DNA of 64,000 nt from Apteryx mantelli (taxonomy: Eukaryota > Chordata > Aves > Apterygiformes > Apterygidae), in NCBI RefSeq assembly GCF_036417845.1, contig NC_089981.1, positions 40,368,668-40,432,667 on the forward strand, written 5' to 3'. Positions 1 through 12,035 of the stretch are shown in pieces (position 1 is the first letter of the stretch; every line of letters begins with the position of its first letter). The notes under the pieces were generated by a model. The model searched no databases. It saw nothing but the letters and a program-made list of their open reading frames with translations, and was not told where the DNA came from. The translations under genes and the position numbers were made by a program.

Positions 1-930
1 TCACTTAGTGCTGACCAGCCTGCTCATGAGCAGAGCAAGTAACTATGAATATGCTCCATGCACTAGTTAGAGTAGGAGAAGAGACAGGTCAGGAGAAGTC
101 AAACAAGTAGGAGGAAAAGAAGGAGTGTCTGTGGCCAAGAAAGCACACTTTATTCCCTCCTCTGGAAAGGAACCTGTGTTTGCTATCAGTCACAATCAGT
201 TAATGCTGATCTGGGTCTACTCTGCTGCTAAAGGAGGCAGTCCTACCCTCCCTCACTCCCTTGGCATGTTCCCATTGGTTAATGCAGGAAAAATAACCCA
301 AACCTTCAACTGGATCAGCTTCCTGACCCAGTTCCTCACGTGGTGCACAAGTGTTCATGACACTGCGAAGGAAGGAGGAGAACGGGGTGAGTGACTCCAG
401 AGCCATGCTTCTTTGCAGGAAGGTGTGCTACAGAACTTGCTGCCAGCAAGTGCGTCTAAACCCTGCTGGCAGTTTGCCTTATTTCTTCTCCAGCTGGTCA
501 ACACAAAGGCCAGTAACTGTTGCTGGAGTAAGTTATTCTGTTTGCCCAAGTGAAGGAGGTCTGTGAGGCATGTCAATAGGCTAAACATTGCTGCTGATCC
601 TCAGGTGACAATGTGAAGTCACATTATGACATTTCTGGATTTTGTTTTGTTTTTCTAGAATTTCTTCTTGCAGTTAATTTTGTTTTTAACTCACATATGA
701 AGCATACTGAAAGATCATTGCTGAGACTGCAGGCTCAAACACTTGGAAGAAGAGTTGTTTTGAGTGTGGTGGACCTGATGTGAGGATGAAACAGGTTGCA
801 GAGGGACAAAAGTTGCTGCGCCCCTTCTTGTTTATTGCAGAAGCTGTACCATAAGCAGTGGGTGAAGAGTGCCATTGCTTCAACCATACAATGAGGTTCT
901 TTCTCCCTGCATTGTTTGGTATAGTAATCA

Positions 931-952
931 CCCCCTCCTCCCCTCCCCCCCC
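931..952. repeat. C-rich tract, G-quadruplex potential on minus strand
   Basis: The plus strand is almost pure C with single T interruptions. The minus strand therefore carries several consecutive runs of four or more G, enough to fold a G-quadruplex. No gene context is visible. Confidence 0.6.
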
Positions 953-3900
953 TAAATCCTATTGGATATTTGAAGAGTATCTTCTCCTTATGATTAATCT
1001 TAATCAAAGTAATCATGTTATTTAATCATTAAACCTTTTTTACATTTCCAAACTACTCAGCTCTTTTAGTGGCTTCTTAGAAGCTCACATGAAAATACTT
1101 CCTTTGTTTGTGCCTCAGTTCTTTAAATGAAAAGAGGACCCTGCTGGGAGGTGATGTCCTTTTGTCCAGAACATTGAGTCCTGATATTACTCCTTTGTCC
1201 TTCTGAGTAGACCCTGAACAGTAGAGATTTTGCCTTACGTATTCTGTGTGGTTCAAGTGCGCGTAGGTAAGGAAAGAAATCAGAGCAAAGCTTTCATTTT
1301 GCTAAGTCTGACTATGTTCTCTGTATGTACAAAACACAGATAAAGCCTTTGCCCTGAGGAGCACTGAAAACCCCTCTGAAGTCAGGTCATGCTCCTTTTG
1401 TCTGTGATTCTTTTTTGCCTGAGTTCAAGTATCTTTGTAAAACATGCACAGCATTATAAGATTGCTGGAATATGCTCTTTGAGGTGTGACACATGAAGGT
1501 AACTCAAATTTCACCTAGTGAGAATGATGGTGCTTGCTTTTGGAGTGGTGTTTCTCATGGAATATATTGTACCAGGGCCTGGTAGAGACAGCTGAGGTTT
1601 TTATCGATAAAAGGATGGTGTTGATTTGACAAAGAAAGCCTTCTGGGGCTGGAATCCTGGATTCTGAGGTCACTTCTAATAAGAAAAGCAAATTTCCATT
1701 TTGTTACTGTTACACGTGTGCGGAATTGCGCTAGTCATGCAATATTTCCTTGAAAATTACCCACTTTTGATAGCACCAGTGGGAAAAAAAGTACATAAGT
1801 GATGAGACCAGGTTTGCCACTGTGGTTTATAGTCTCCTCAAGTTTTAGCTCATTGTTTAAAATCATCAAGGACATTTGATGTGAGAATCTTTTGACTTTG
1901 AAGTAGTTTGACTTCACTGGATCCAAAAGAAATATCGTCGTCTCTGAAAGCTGTTGCTCTTCTGATAAAGTAGAATCTGATGCTGTTCACTTTCTAGAAT
2001 ATTGCAGTGCCTGTGTGAAGAAAGGTGGGCACTGGACAGATTCCCCTTCAGGGTTAAATAAAAAAGAGGTTTCAGAATGCTTATCATATTTTAAGCTGAA
2101 TAATTTGAGATTCTCTCCATAGGATTCATCTCAGGAACTTCTTGTTTAGAAGCAGTTTTACAAATAGGTGCTAAGTGATGTACTCAAAGCCATACTGGGG
2201 ATGTTTCAAGGTAAGGAATTTACTTTAAAACTTGAACTGTTCTAATCTTCCGTTTGTTGCTGTTTCCTTCATGGATAGAACAAGTGACAAGTGCCCAAAG
2301 ACAGTCAAAGCAAACATTTTTAATTGTTGGCATCTAGTTAATCACACTAATTGTTCATGGAATCCAGTACCATTACATTAAAATTGCGATAAATTTAAAA
2401 ACAGTGAGGTTGAATGTGAGCAGAAAAATCACAGACTAGCACTATTGTCCATTAGTTGTCAACAGATGTTTCATTTGAGTTGAGAACTGCCCAGTTCCAT
2501 AGAGATCTCCCTGTTGTTGCAGGAACAAAACTATCTTCCAAATAACTTCTTGGGGGTTCTGGACACCAGTGGAAATGCGACCTTTTTATATTTTGAGGCA
2601 GAGTCCCTTAGAATGTCTTATCACAGTGACTATTCTATCACTTTTCCACATGACACTATTTTCAGTTTCCATCTTTGCCAATTGGTATTTGGTAATCTTC
2701 CTTCTCTGATAGAGCCTTATTTCCATAGACAAGAATTATTTTTTAGTTTAGCCCCAAGATCTTCTGGATAATTAGCATGTCTGTCTTTTCTGGCTTCCAT
2801 GGTCTACTTGGTGAGAGTGAAGTCCCATGTGATTTTTGCATTTTTTTTCTTGGGGCTATATCAGGTTGGGGCCTCCATCACCCCTGATCCTTAGAGGCTG
2901 GTACTTGCTACCAGGTCCCAATAAAAACTACTAGCTATTTGCTTGCATCTAGAACATGTGTTTTTCCATTAGATAAAAGTAATTATAATATCTCAAGGAA
3001 ATGTTCTGTTGCATGAATAGTATATGTTAAGGGGAGAATACAAAATACTTACTGATGTGTTAGTGATATGTATAGGGACTTACTATTGGGGCTTGATCTC
3101 AGGAACATAGTGATTTTCTTTCTTTTATGCGTATATAGTTATATACAGGTAATGCGTAATTAGTTGAAATGCAAAGGACTTGCTAAAGTGAAAGATAGAT
3201 GGAGAATGTTGTATTTTGATGACTTCTGAAGGATTTCTATTGAGAGGTGTGAATTTATGCATTAAATTTCAGGCTCCTGCTCAGAAGAAAGTGAATATTC
3301 ATCAGGATTAGCAGAATCCTCTGTATGAAAAGTGTTAAAATAGGCTGTCAGCATAATGAATGTGTTCCTGTTGTTCTCTGTTTTGAGACTTATTCTGTCA
3401 TTCTGATATGCTTTTTAAAAAAAGTTTATTTATTTACATGATGCTAGTTATCTGCTGAGGCCATAGATAATGGTTAGATCTAAAAAGATATACCGTAGTT
3501 TCACTGAATTCAGTGACGGTTCAGTAGTATAAGCAGAATTACCCCTAATTTGCGTCTGGTAGGAGCAGGTTTCCTTTTGTCAATCTAGGGCCTAAGATGT
3601 TTAGTTTGTCATTGCCACAGATGTCAGTATCTAGACCTAGGTCTCAAGTACCTTTCTTTAGAGATGGTCTCTAAATTAAAAAAAAAAAACATATACACTG
3701 GTCTTGCAAAATATGCCTTTCATGGGGAGGGTCTTTTTAATTAATTGATTCATATCCATCACCATAGCGAAACCAGAAAAACAATCATCACACAGTGACT
3801 TTGTTTCCAGGACTTTATTTGTGACTGAGTATACACCATCAAGGGAGGAAAATCATTTCAGTTCTTAACAAACTTTAAATTTGAGAACACACTGAACTTA

Positions 3901-4895
3901 TAATTATTGTCCAGTTTTTGAACATAACTTGTTTGATTCCTTTTTTATTTTTGTTTGATGTGTTGTCAAAGTTGTAATGGTCTAAGGACACAGGCAATAC
4001 AAGGATTGTAGAGCTAGTATCTTCTATTAAACCAGCAAATATAGCTGGAAAAAGTAAAGATGTTTTCAAGCACACAGGCAACACCTAACTAGGATTTCTA
4101 TGCCAGAAAACCTGTCTGCTTCTTCCAGTTGCACTCTTTGGTCTTATCTGAGATATTCTCTCTGACCACAAACCCTGTCTTACCTGCTTGTTCTCTGATA
4201 CCTGTGACCTATAAGGATTTAAGGAGGTTCTTCTGGTTAAATTACACAACCTACCTCTGCTGACTTGCATACTTTTCTAAGAAGAGTCCTTTTCTAGGAA
4301 CAGAATGGATTTTTCATCAAACAAATTATTTTGTAGGTAAGGTAGAAATTCTTGAATTGATGAAAGAATGGTATAGTTTTGTTGGGAAAGTAGCGTCCTC
4401 CACACTGTTACTGTGGCTGTTTATAAATACTTTTTACTAAGAGTCCATCTTTTTATATTAGATTCTGAAATCTTCCTGGTTAAAATAGAAATACTTTAAT
4501 GAGATTACTCTTACGGCTTTTAGTCTGTTTGCTTTTAATTGAGATAATGTCCACTTCCAAACTTTTTATCTGGGTAGTTGATCTTGTCAGCTTTAAGTAC
4601 CCATAAATTTAACTTATCCCACCTCTCTGTATCCATCAGTCTTAAGTCCTGCATTAATTCTTTGAGACCGTTGTGTTTTCCAGAATCTCTTCTTTACTGA
4701 AACAGTGTTCATCAAACTCTACATCTGATGTTGTTGGAATAGGAATGGAGACTCAGAAGTGACCTGGAATATAAGGATATTATAGACTCTGTGCAGATGT
4801 CAAAGGTGTCCTCTGGGTCTGGTAACAAATCTGTGCTCTATCCCATGAGCCATTAGCACTGTATTTCTAGAGGAAAGGGTGATCAGAATTCACTC

Positions 4896-4914
4896 GGGGG
4901 GGGGGGGGGGGGGG
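4896..4914 (+). repeat. Poly-G homopolymer (19 G)
   Basis: An uninterrupted run of 19 G lies between a CACTC and an AATGAG. Such long G runs are rare in AT-rich DNA, tend to vary in length and can form a G-quadruplex. It lies about 190 bp upstream of the candidate exon at 5101, which may be coincidence. The exact length is prone to assembly error. Confidence 0.85.
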
Positions 4915-5100
4915 AATGAGTTCCAGGGTGAAGAAACGCACCCCTTCAAAACATGCTTTGGTATGGACTCTGTTTAGCAGCCATGTCCAGGAGTATAGCA
5001 GAGAAGTTCACTTCAAAGCTTTATCTGCATCCAGGCAGTCCTGTGAGGATTAACAGTGTAGACTTTATAAAAATGAATTGTTCTCTCCTGTGATCTGCAG

Positions 5101-5314
5101 GTAACCCAGAGTGAGGCAGAAATGTGTTCAGCAGCTGCTCTGCCGAATACAGAGAGCTCTCCATCTTGTGGACCTGCAGGAAGCAACAGCTACTGCTTAA
5201 ATGGCTGAAGTGCTGGCTGAAATTAATGTCTGCCTGGCAAAACTGATGACTGAGATAGCAGAAATCAAAGGGCAACTGAACATCTTCAGTGACCTGACCT
5301 TGCCCAAATCTGAG
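5101..5314 (+). other. Candidate exon: 5' leader plus start of small ORF
   Basis: The segment is preceded by a pyrimidine-rich tract ending TGATCTGCAG, a good splice acceptor. It ends TCTGAG followed by GTAAAA, an acceptable donor. It contains about 100 nt of leader and then a 38-codon frame from the ATG at 5201. The leader is open in two other frames. One is a 28-codon upstream ORF at 5122-5208 that overlaps the start codon. The other is in frame with the ATG and ends in a TAA immediately before it. I do not recognise the product. It could equally be a lncRNA exon or a chance pairing of splice-like sites. Confidence 0.35.
5122..5208 (+). other. Possible upstream ORF overlapping the microprotein start
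   Basis: Within the same candidate exon, an ATG at 5122 opens a 28-codon frame ending in a TGA at 5206-5208. This overlaps the ATG at 5201 in another frame. If the transcript is real, this arrangement would normally lower initiation at 5201. If the upstream frame is the coding one, the exon would be a terminal coding exon instead. Confidence 0.25.
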
Positions 5315-8300
5315 GTAAAAAACAAGAGCAGATGAAGTGGGTTACTGCTGGAGTCAGGAAACCCTTTCTTTGAGTGCTGAAGAATGGGATCTTCTATTGC
5401 TTATGTCAACACTAACTGTTTTCATAAATGCCATTAAATATCTAGGCTGATAAGCCATGATGTGAGTAATAATGCAGGACAAGTTATGCAGTTACATATA
5501 GATGCCCACGTATTTTTAGTGGTTATGAGGGACAAAAACCCAAATGTTTCCAGCCACTTAATACTGGATTTCTGGTATATCATACATAAAATTTTGAGGG
5601 ATGCTGTTGCTTCATAACAAGAGAGAGTGCTTTATCATTTTTATAACTCAGCTGACAAATAGGGACACCTAGCTGTTCAAAACTCTCTGTATATTCCAGT
5701 CACTTCTCCATAATACCACTTTTTTAAAACGAGAGCTATTATAGATGCAATATTGCATGTGTGTCCCTAGAAAAAGAAACAAATCAGTCATTACTGTTAG
5801 AGCCATAGTTCTTAAAACAACTATTTCCCAAGAGCCTATGCATCTGTAAGCCTTCTCCTTGTTGCCTGGATCCTGGCTGGTTATACGTGGAGGGTAGATC
5901 AGTGAAGAACTTTTCTTCTTGCCTCATACGCAAAATGTCCTACTACAGGCCAGAGTCTGGATATGGATTTGATCAATTATAGTTTGAAGTCTTCATATTC
6001 TAATACTGCTTAGGCCCATTATAGAAATGAACATGAGGAACGAAGTATAGGTTTGAGCAGTTCACACTCTTACTTGGACAAACCACCATTGATGTTGAAC
6101 TCTCTTAATATAGCTCTTTACACAGAGTCTGTGTGTCACTTTGAATAATTGGATATCTAGAAACTCAGTTTTTGGCACAGATGTACATAGGAAGAAATTC
6201 CAACAAACCCAAGGCAGACAAAAATAAAATTGGTCCCTTAGAAAATAGAGCTAAACAGATTAAGGGGATAGTAAGATTCATAATTCCAATTGCATGGAGA
6301 TCTGGGCTGTTCTTGGTTTCTGAGAACATCATGATTTTATTTTAAAGCCCTACATTCCTTGCCTTGCTGCACCAAAAGTTACTAGGATATTTTGGAGAGC
6401 ACTGGGTGAAGAAGAGTTGAATTTTCCCTTCAATTCTGTACCACATAGGAAAGCTAGCAGAGATGTATTGAATTTTCACTCAAAATAAAGAATTTTTCAG
6501 GCAGCAGCAACACTAACAGCTGAACCATCTTGTTCTCTTGTTCTGCAAATAGGCATTTCTGTTAATCAGCTTCCATTAATAAACTTGTCCTTAAATCTGG
6601 CACTCTATACAAACAAAAACCTTGAATGTCCCAGTGTTATCCTTAATTATGTCAAGGTTTCTGCCTGTGTTCTAGAATGTATTTGTTTTTCTTACAGTTT
6701 CCTGAAAGGGAAATGTTATACTTTCATTTTCTTTTTTACTTTCTGCCCATTTTACTTTCTGCATTTCAGTGCTGTGTATCTGGTATGTAAGGTTTGGGTT
6801 AGATAAACCACTACCCAAAATTCACATGTAGCCCAGCTCCATGGTTCATGCATCTGAAATAAGCCTTGTATGATATCTCTGGTTCTATAGTCCTCATTTG
6901 AATCTAAAACACAAAGATGTATAGGCGTAGTTGTGGTTGTAGAAAGGGAAGAGAAGCCTGTCCAAACACTTGGAAAACAGAAATGGAAAAGATTATATCT
7001 TTCTTGTTAATTTTAAAAAAATTGTGGTGTGGTTTCTGCTTTTTTCCCCAGACAGCTTTGGCTTTCCCCGTTAATCTCTTTACCCATCAATTCATGTTTT
7101 TCTTTGTCCTTCACTCAGCAAAAGCTTTATAAAACCCTTACTGTTCATAGTTTTAATATTTATGGAAAGGTGAGGAAAATTGCTCTATTTGGATCATAAA
7201 ATGGTACAATTGCTTCATATGCATGTATCAGTCAGGGCTTCAGCGTTCCAAGACAGAGCACTGAAGTCCTTTCTTTACATAGGGCTGCTAAATAGATGTT
7301 TTAATTTGATTCTAAACCCATAAAGTGGCTGTTTACATGCATGAGTATCTGTGGTCTCAGTATGGAATTATTTTTTTTTATTTTTTTTATTTTTTTTTTA
7401 CATAAAAAATCGGAGCTCCATAACCAAGATGAGTACCTCATGTGCTAGGCACTGCTTGGTAAGAGTCCAAAGAGTTTACCATTCAATACTGGTATTTCCT
7501 TAAGGCTCATGTATTTCTACTCAAGGCTTATCATCTGAATATATGCACTTTTAATTCGCACAGCTCTTTTTAACTCAGGAATCCAAAACTCAGCCCCGCT
7601 GAAATTCAGTTCACTGGACCAGTACTTTGGTGTTACAACAGGATTGAGTTTAAGAAACTCAAATTTGAAAGAGCCCAACAAGTCTTCACTGAAACTTGCA
7701 CATCTTTTTTAATGCTCTAGGGATAGATTAATTCTGCTCAATCGCTTTTGATTCACCTGCAACATAAAGGGAACTGCAGGCACTTTAATAGCTGGATTGA
7801 AAGGTTGTTGAGTCACCATTATATCGCTGTAGTCTTTGTTCCCTTGCTATTTTGCAGCTGCTTTTACCATTATTCAGTGAGTTGCCTCAGAAATGTGATA
7901 GTGGTACTAGGAGATTTTTATTTCCCTGGCAGTAGGAGAAGCATAGTGATAATCCAAATCATTGCTGCTAGCACCAGGGGGGTTTGCATTTAAAATGAAG
8001 GTTGCACAGTAGAATTTGTTGTAGCAAGTAACTGTCTCCAAGTGGTGAAGAAGGATATCCTGGTTTAGCACATGAAGCTTCCTATACTTTTGGATCAGGC
8101 TTTAGAGGACTTGGGTGAAACATACCTCATCTGGGCCTGGGGACCTTGGATACTACCATAATACAAGTAATTAATAACTCAGTAAATACATTGTTGGATT
8201 TTTTTGCATGTCAGCTGTGAAAACTGAACTAGGTTCTCTTACATGCAAGCTCTAATTCCTGAGTAGCACCAGATTAAATTGTGGTGTTCTGCAAGTTTCT

Positions 8301-11300
8301 CAGAGGTTATATTATGCTGGAACAAAAACAACTTAATGCATCCTGAAGTACCTTCTACAGTTTAGAATGGTACACAGCCTGAATTGCTCAGGGAAAACAG
8401 AATCAGTTCTTACTGCCTTCAGTTTACTACCTCTGGCTAGAAACCGTAGGGGCATAGGTTTTGGGTCATGAATGGCTTTACCATACAGGCCATAAGGTTG
8501 GCAGTATGGAGGCATGGGCAATGATCTCATCAGCTATTCCAGTAAAATCTGATAGGTGCACTAAGGTCCTTATACCTGCCACAGCATAAAAAGGCAACTA
8601 AAAAAAATTGAGGGGAGTTTCCTGGTCTGACTGAAAGAATGAGAAATGAGCAAGGTGATTTAGGGCATTCAGTTGAAGCATATGGCCAGGAAATGTTGAT
8701 CCTTCATTCTGCACTTCTCCCCAGTGGCTGTAAAGAGAGGAACAAATTGGATTGACTGGGTGCTGTGCAAGGTCTTTAAATTACCCTCGTAGCTTTAGAG
8801 AACCATGGCAACTCTGTTACGTGGTGACCTCAAAAGAAACTTTAAGGCAATTTGTCACTATTCAGATGAGTGAAAGTGAATAAAAAAGCAGCCATTCTGA
8901 TCTAGGAGCTTATAATTAGTTTGATTATTTCATCATCACGTTTCATTTCACTTTGTACAACTGCAAATGCTTAAACCAGGCACCAAGTATGTTGCATCAA
9001 GTCAGATGGACCTAGTTCTGTTGCTGGTTTGACTGTTGTAACAAAGTTAAAGTCAGCAGGCTTATAAAGGAGCAGGCCTGCTCTTTCCAAAGCCAAAGGA
9101 GCAAATCAGTACATGCTTAGATTTAAGCACTGCAGTAATCAGTGTCTTACTAGCTGGCAATTGATGTGTAGGAAAATGATGTTTGGATTTTCTTATGCTG
9201 CACGTGGCCTTTGATCAGGTGGTAAATACATTCATATCTGGTGTCTGCTTTCTTGGATGTGCAATTCAGGGTACACAGAATGACTATTATTCCTTTAGTG
9301 GAAAAGAAACTGATTTTTTTTAAATGGTAGAGGGATTTTATGAGAGGGAGATTCTTTTGAATTTTTTCCTTCCATCCAAATAAGTCTGTCCCTGTGATGC
9401 TTACAGTAATGCTTGCAGCCCCCCCACACCTTCCCCCCCCCGCACAGGGAAGACCTTGCAATGAAATAGATTGCAAGCCTGGTTCTGATCTCACTCATGC
9501 TCCCTGCTGAGATCAGAATTAAAATAATTATAAACAGAAGTTAAGGTGTTTTTCCATACTTATTTCATTTCGTGGGAAAAGGCAAAATAAAAAACAGCAT
9601 AATAATGAAAAGAAAATCAGATTTTTAGAAATCTTTCACTCATAGCCAGCAATTTGGTGAATAGTCTCGGAGAAGAAATTTGCTTTTTAAGGACCTAACT
9701 GGTTCTTAGCGTCACCATAGCCTTTGTGTTTTACTCTCTCTCAGGTCTTTTGCAAGCCTGCCACTAGTTGTTGACATCATATAGACGGGGTGGAAAATAG
9801 TAGGGTGAGTGAATAAATCCAGCCAGCTAGTTCTGTCCTTAACTTTGTGGCTGGTAAGGCATTAGCAGCAAGAGGAGATGGCAACAAACATCATCAGAAT
9901 TCATGTAAATGCCTAAATTGTAAGAAGAAAATTATCTGTAGACAAAGGTGTCTTAATGTAATTCCTTTCAAACTATTGTCCACAAGGTTTCAGCTGACTT
10001 TTAAGGCAAATGATTGAAGTGACCTAAGGAGTGCTGAGGTTTAATTGTGCTGTATATGTTTAGTTGCTTAGTTATGCAAAGCATGTTAAATTGCATGACT
10101 GCTTTGGTTTATGTAATACAATTCCTTTCCAGATTGTCCAAGCAATTAGAAGTCAAAGCTCGCTTAATACAACTCTGTCCTGCTTTTCTCTGGGTAAGAA
10201 TAGTGGCAAGGATGGAGAAGGTATTTTTTGTGTGAGCCTATTACAAAAATTCCACAGTCTGCACAGATCTTGTATGATTGATGTAATTATAATGTCCTTT
10301 GCTGTATAAACATCTGATGTAAGTAATCTTGATGCCCTCTATAACATGTATGACTTTAATGAACAGTGATTCACTTCTAATACTTATTTGTATTTTTGTT
10401 GACTTGACTGGAGTTATTTCTTATTACAAAGCTCTAAGAAATAAGAGTCTGGCCCCATGTGTTTTGCAGCATTTGCAGTTATTTAAACTCTACTATGAAA
10501 AGGAAATGTGATCTCTGAAATGCTAGGTATCATTAGACTACTGTGTATTTACACGCCATCTGCCTCAGTACACATTGGATAGCTGATCAGCTCCTTTCTG
10601 TAGCAGGTGGTACCATGGTGTTACTATCAGTGAATAATATTAGTCTCAGTTCTCTACTAGTGGAAGTGAGAAGAAAATAGGTCTAAAGAAGGTGTGCCCA
10701 TATTTTATCCTTTGTAAACTGTGATCATATATTGTTTTGCTATCTAAATCCAGTAATAAAAGCATTTGGCCTGTTTGTTCCTGCTTGATCCAGTTCATAT
10801 GTGAGGATGATGGGCCACAAAGGGCCAAAAAAATGCACATCTCTCATTTGAGCAGAGGTTGAGAGCGCTGGCACTGTTTAGCCTGAAGAAAAGGCTCAGG
10901 GCGGGTCTTATCAATGTGTATAAATATTTGATGAGAGGGTGTCAAGAGGATGGGGCCAGACTCTTCTCAGTGGTGCCCAGTGCCAGGACAAGCGGCAATG
11001 AGCAAACTGAAGCACAAGAAATTCCACTTGAACACAAGAAAACACTTCTTTACTGTGAGGGTGATTGAACACTGGAACAAGTTGTCCAGAGAAATTGTGG
11101 AGTCTCCATCCCTGGAGACATTCAAAACCAGCTGGACAGGGTCCTTGGCAACCTGTTCCAGGTGGCCCTGCTTGAGCAGGGGGGTTGGACCAGCTGATCT
11201 CCAGAGATCCCTTCCAACCCCAACTGTTCTGTGATTCCACAAGTCTGTGATGCCCTTCAACCATCAGACTTTAAGGTCTTATCTCCTGTAAAGACAGCAG

Positions 11301-11422
11301 GTGATACATACTCCTATTGCTGTAGTGTTTGTTTCAGAAACGATGGTTTTCTAAAGTGCTGAACCTGATATCTTTCTTTCTCTTTTGTTTGTTTGCAGAG
11401 AGAAGATGAGGAACCCAGATAA
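5201..11422 (+). CDS. Candidate 45-residue microprotein, two exons
   Basis: Joining 5201-5314 to 11399-11422 gives 38 codons plus seven codons and a TAA, with the junction between whole codons. The protein starts MAEVLAEINVCLAKLMTEIA, continues through IKGQLNIFSDL and ends in an acidic REDEEPR tail. Residues 1-28 alternate hydrophobic and charged residues in a way that suggests an amphipathic helix or short coiled coil. No signal peptide or membrane span is evident. The start has G at +4 but T at -3, so its context is only moderate, and an in-frame TAA directly upstream fixes it as the first ATG. The acceptor at 11398 sits in a CAGAGAG context, so a shift of a few bases would change the C-terminus. 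The 6,084-nt intron holds a CR1 insertion near its 3' end. I do not recognise the family. Both splice sites are predictions and the ORF may be fortuitous. Confidence 0.25.
5315..10849. other. Unannotated DNA, candidate intron
   Basis: There is no recognisable gene, RNA or intact transposon. The only conspicuous simple sequence is an A/T-rich tract of T8-9 blocks around 7371-7400. All open frames are short (under 115 codons) and without motifs. It would be intron 1 of the candidate spliced ORF. Confidence 0.5.
7371..7400 (+). repeat. T-rich low-complexity tract
   Basis: Three blocks of eight to ten T are separated by single A bases. It is simple sequence with no other signal. Confidence 0.8.
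10850..11240 (+). mobile_element. CR1 LINE, 5'-truncated 3' end
   Basis: The segment closely follows the 3' end of the avian CR1 (chicken repeat 1) non-LTR retrotransposon. It contains the blocks CTGTTTAGCCTGAAGAA, TGGTGCCCAGTGCCAGGACA, CACTGTGAGGGTGATTGA, GTGGAGTCTCCATCCCTGGA and CAGGGGGGTTGGACCAG, and ends near the characteristic TTCTGTGATTC tail. It is severely 5'-truncated, as most CR1 copies are, and only the last part of ORF2 plus the 3' UTR remains. Short open frames inside it are relics, not genes. It is the youngest-looking LINE in the window and the strongest pointer to a bird genome. Confidence 0.93.
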
Positions 11423-12035
11423 GAACACTTACTCTTTCTGTTCTTCTAATCCTATCTTCTTTGATATCTGAAATTCAGTTTTGAAAGCAAACGCTTTTAG
11501 AGCAACATGATGAGAAATCGTATGGGTCAATATGGACTGGTCATAGGATTAAAACTGAGAAACCTCCTGCTTCTAATCTGGTTTGCATCAAAAGGTGCTT
11601 GTGGTTAAAATGCTCAAATGCATGGATCTAAAAATATGCTTAAATGATTTGTCCTTTGCGAGTGCTATGCATCTGCAGCTCCCGTTAGCTTTGGCTGGAC
11701 CTGTGCTTGGACTATTGTTTATTTAAGAACCAGTTTTAATACTACATTATTTTATGTCTGTGGAACACGTTTAGACTAGAATGGAAAAGAAAGCTTATAA
11801 CCATCAGGTGAGGTAGGTTCTTGGCCAAAAGAAGTAAGAGGGCCAGATACCAAAGAGTTCTAGTATCATTCTGTTTACTAGAGGAATTACATGCTTAAAT
11901 CAAGAAGGAGCTTGGGCTGCTGGAAGAGGGAAATCTGAACCATCTTGCAGCTGGTGGCCGCATAATGTTGTGAACAGGCATGGTACAAAGGCAGAATGTA
12001 GCAGATATGGTTATTAAAGTCTTATGTGTTTGTAG
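11399..12035 (+). other. Candidate terminal exon of the small spliced gene
   Basis: A long pyrimidine tract (TCTTTCTTTCTCTTTTG and more) ends in TTTGCAG at 11398, one of the best acceptor-like sites in the window. The frame carried over from 5314 stops at 11420-11422, and the rest would be 3' UTR. A variant polyadenylation signal ATTAAA at 12013-12018, followed by GT-rich sequence, could end the transcript near 12035. The 3' end is inference only. Confidence 0.25.

Larger units (their letters stand above)
1..5100. other. Unannotated AT-rich DNA, no gene seen
   Basis: I see no credible exon, RNA gene or recognisable transposon here. Open frames are short and carry no known motif. Simple-sequence tracts are a C-rich run near 931-952 and a G run at 4896-4914. 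If the exon at 5101 is real, this stretch is upstream intron or promoter of that transcript. Confidence 0.6.

Noticed and set aside
10911-11264. Minus-strand 117- and 97-codon frames and plus-strand frames here
   Set aside because: They lie inside the CR1 3' end and are by-products of the retrotransposon sequence.
11506-11560. ATGATGA and CTGA boxes resembling a C/D-box snoRNA
   Set aside because: No terminal stem outside the boxes and no internal C'/D' pair, so the boxes are probably chance.
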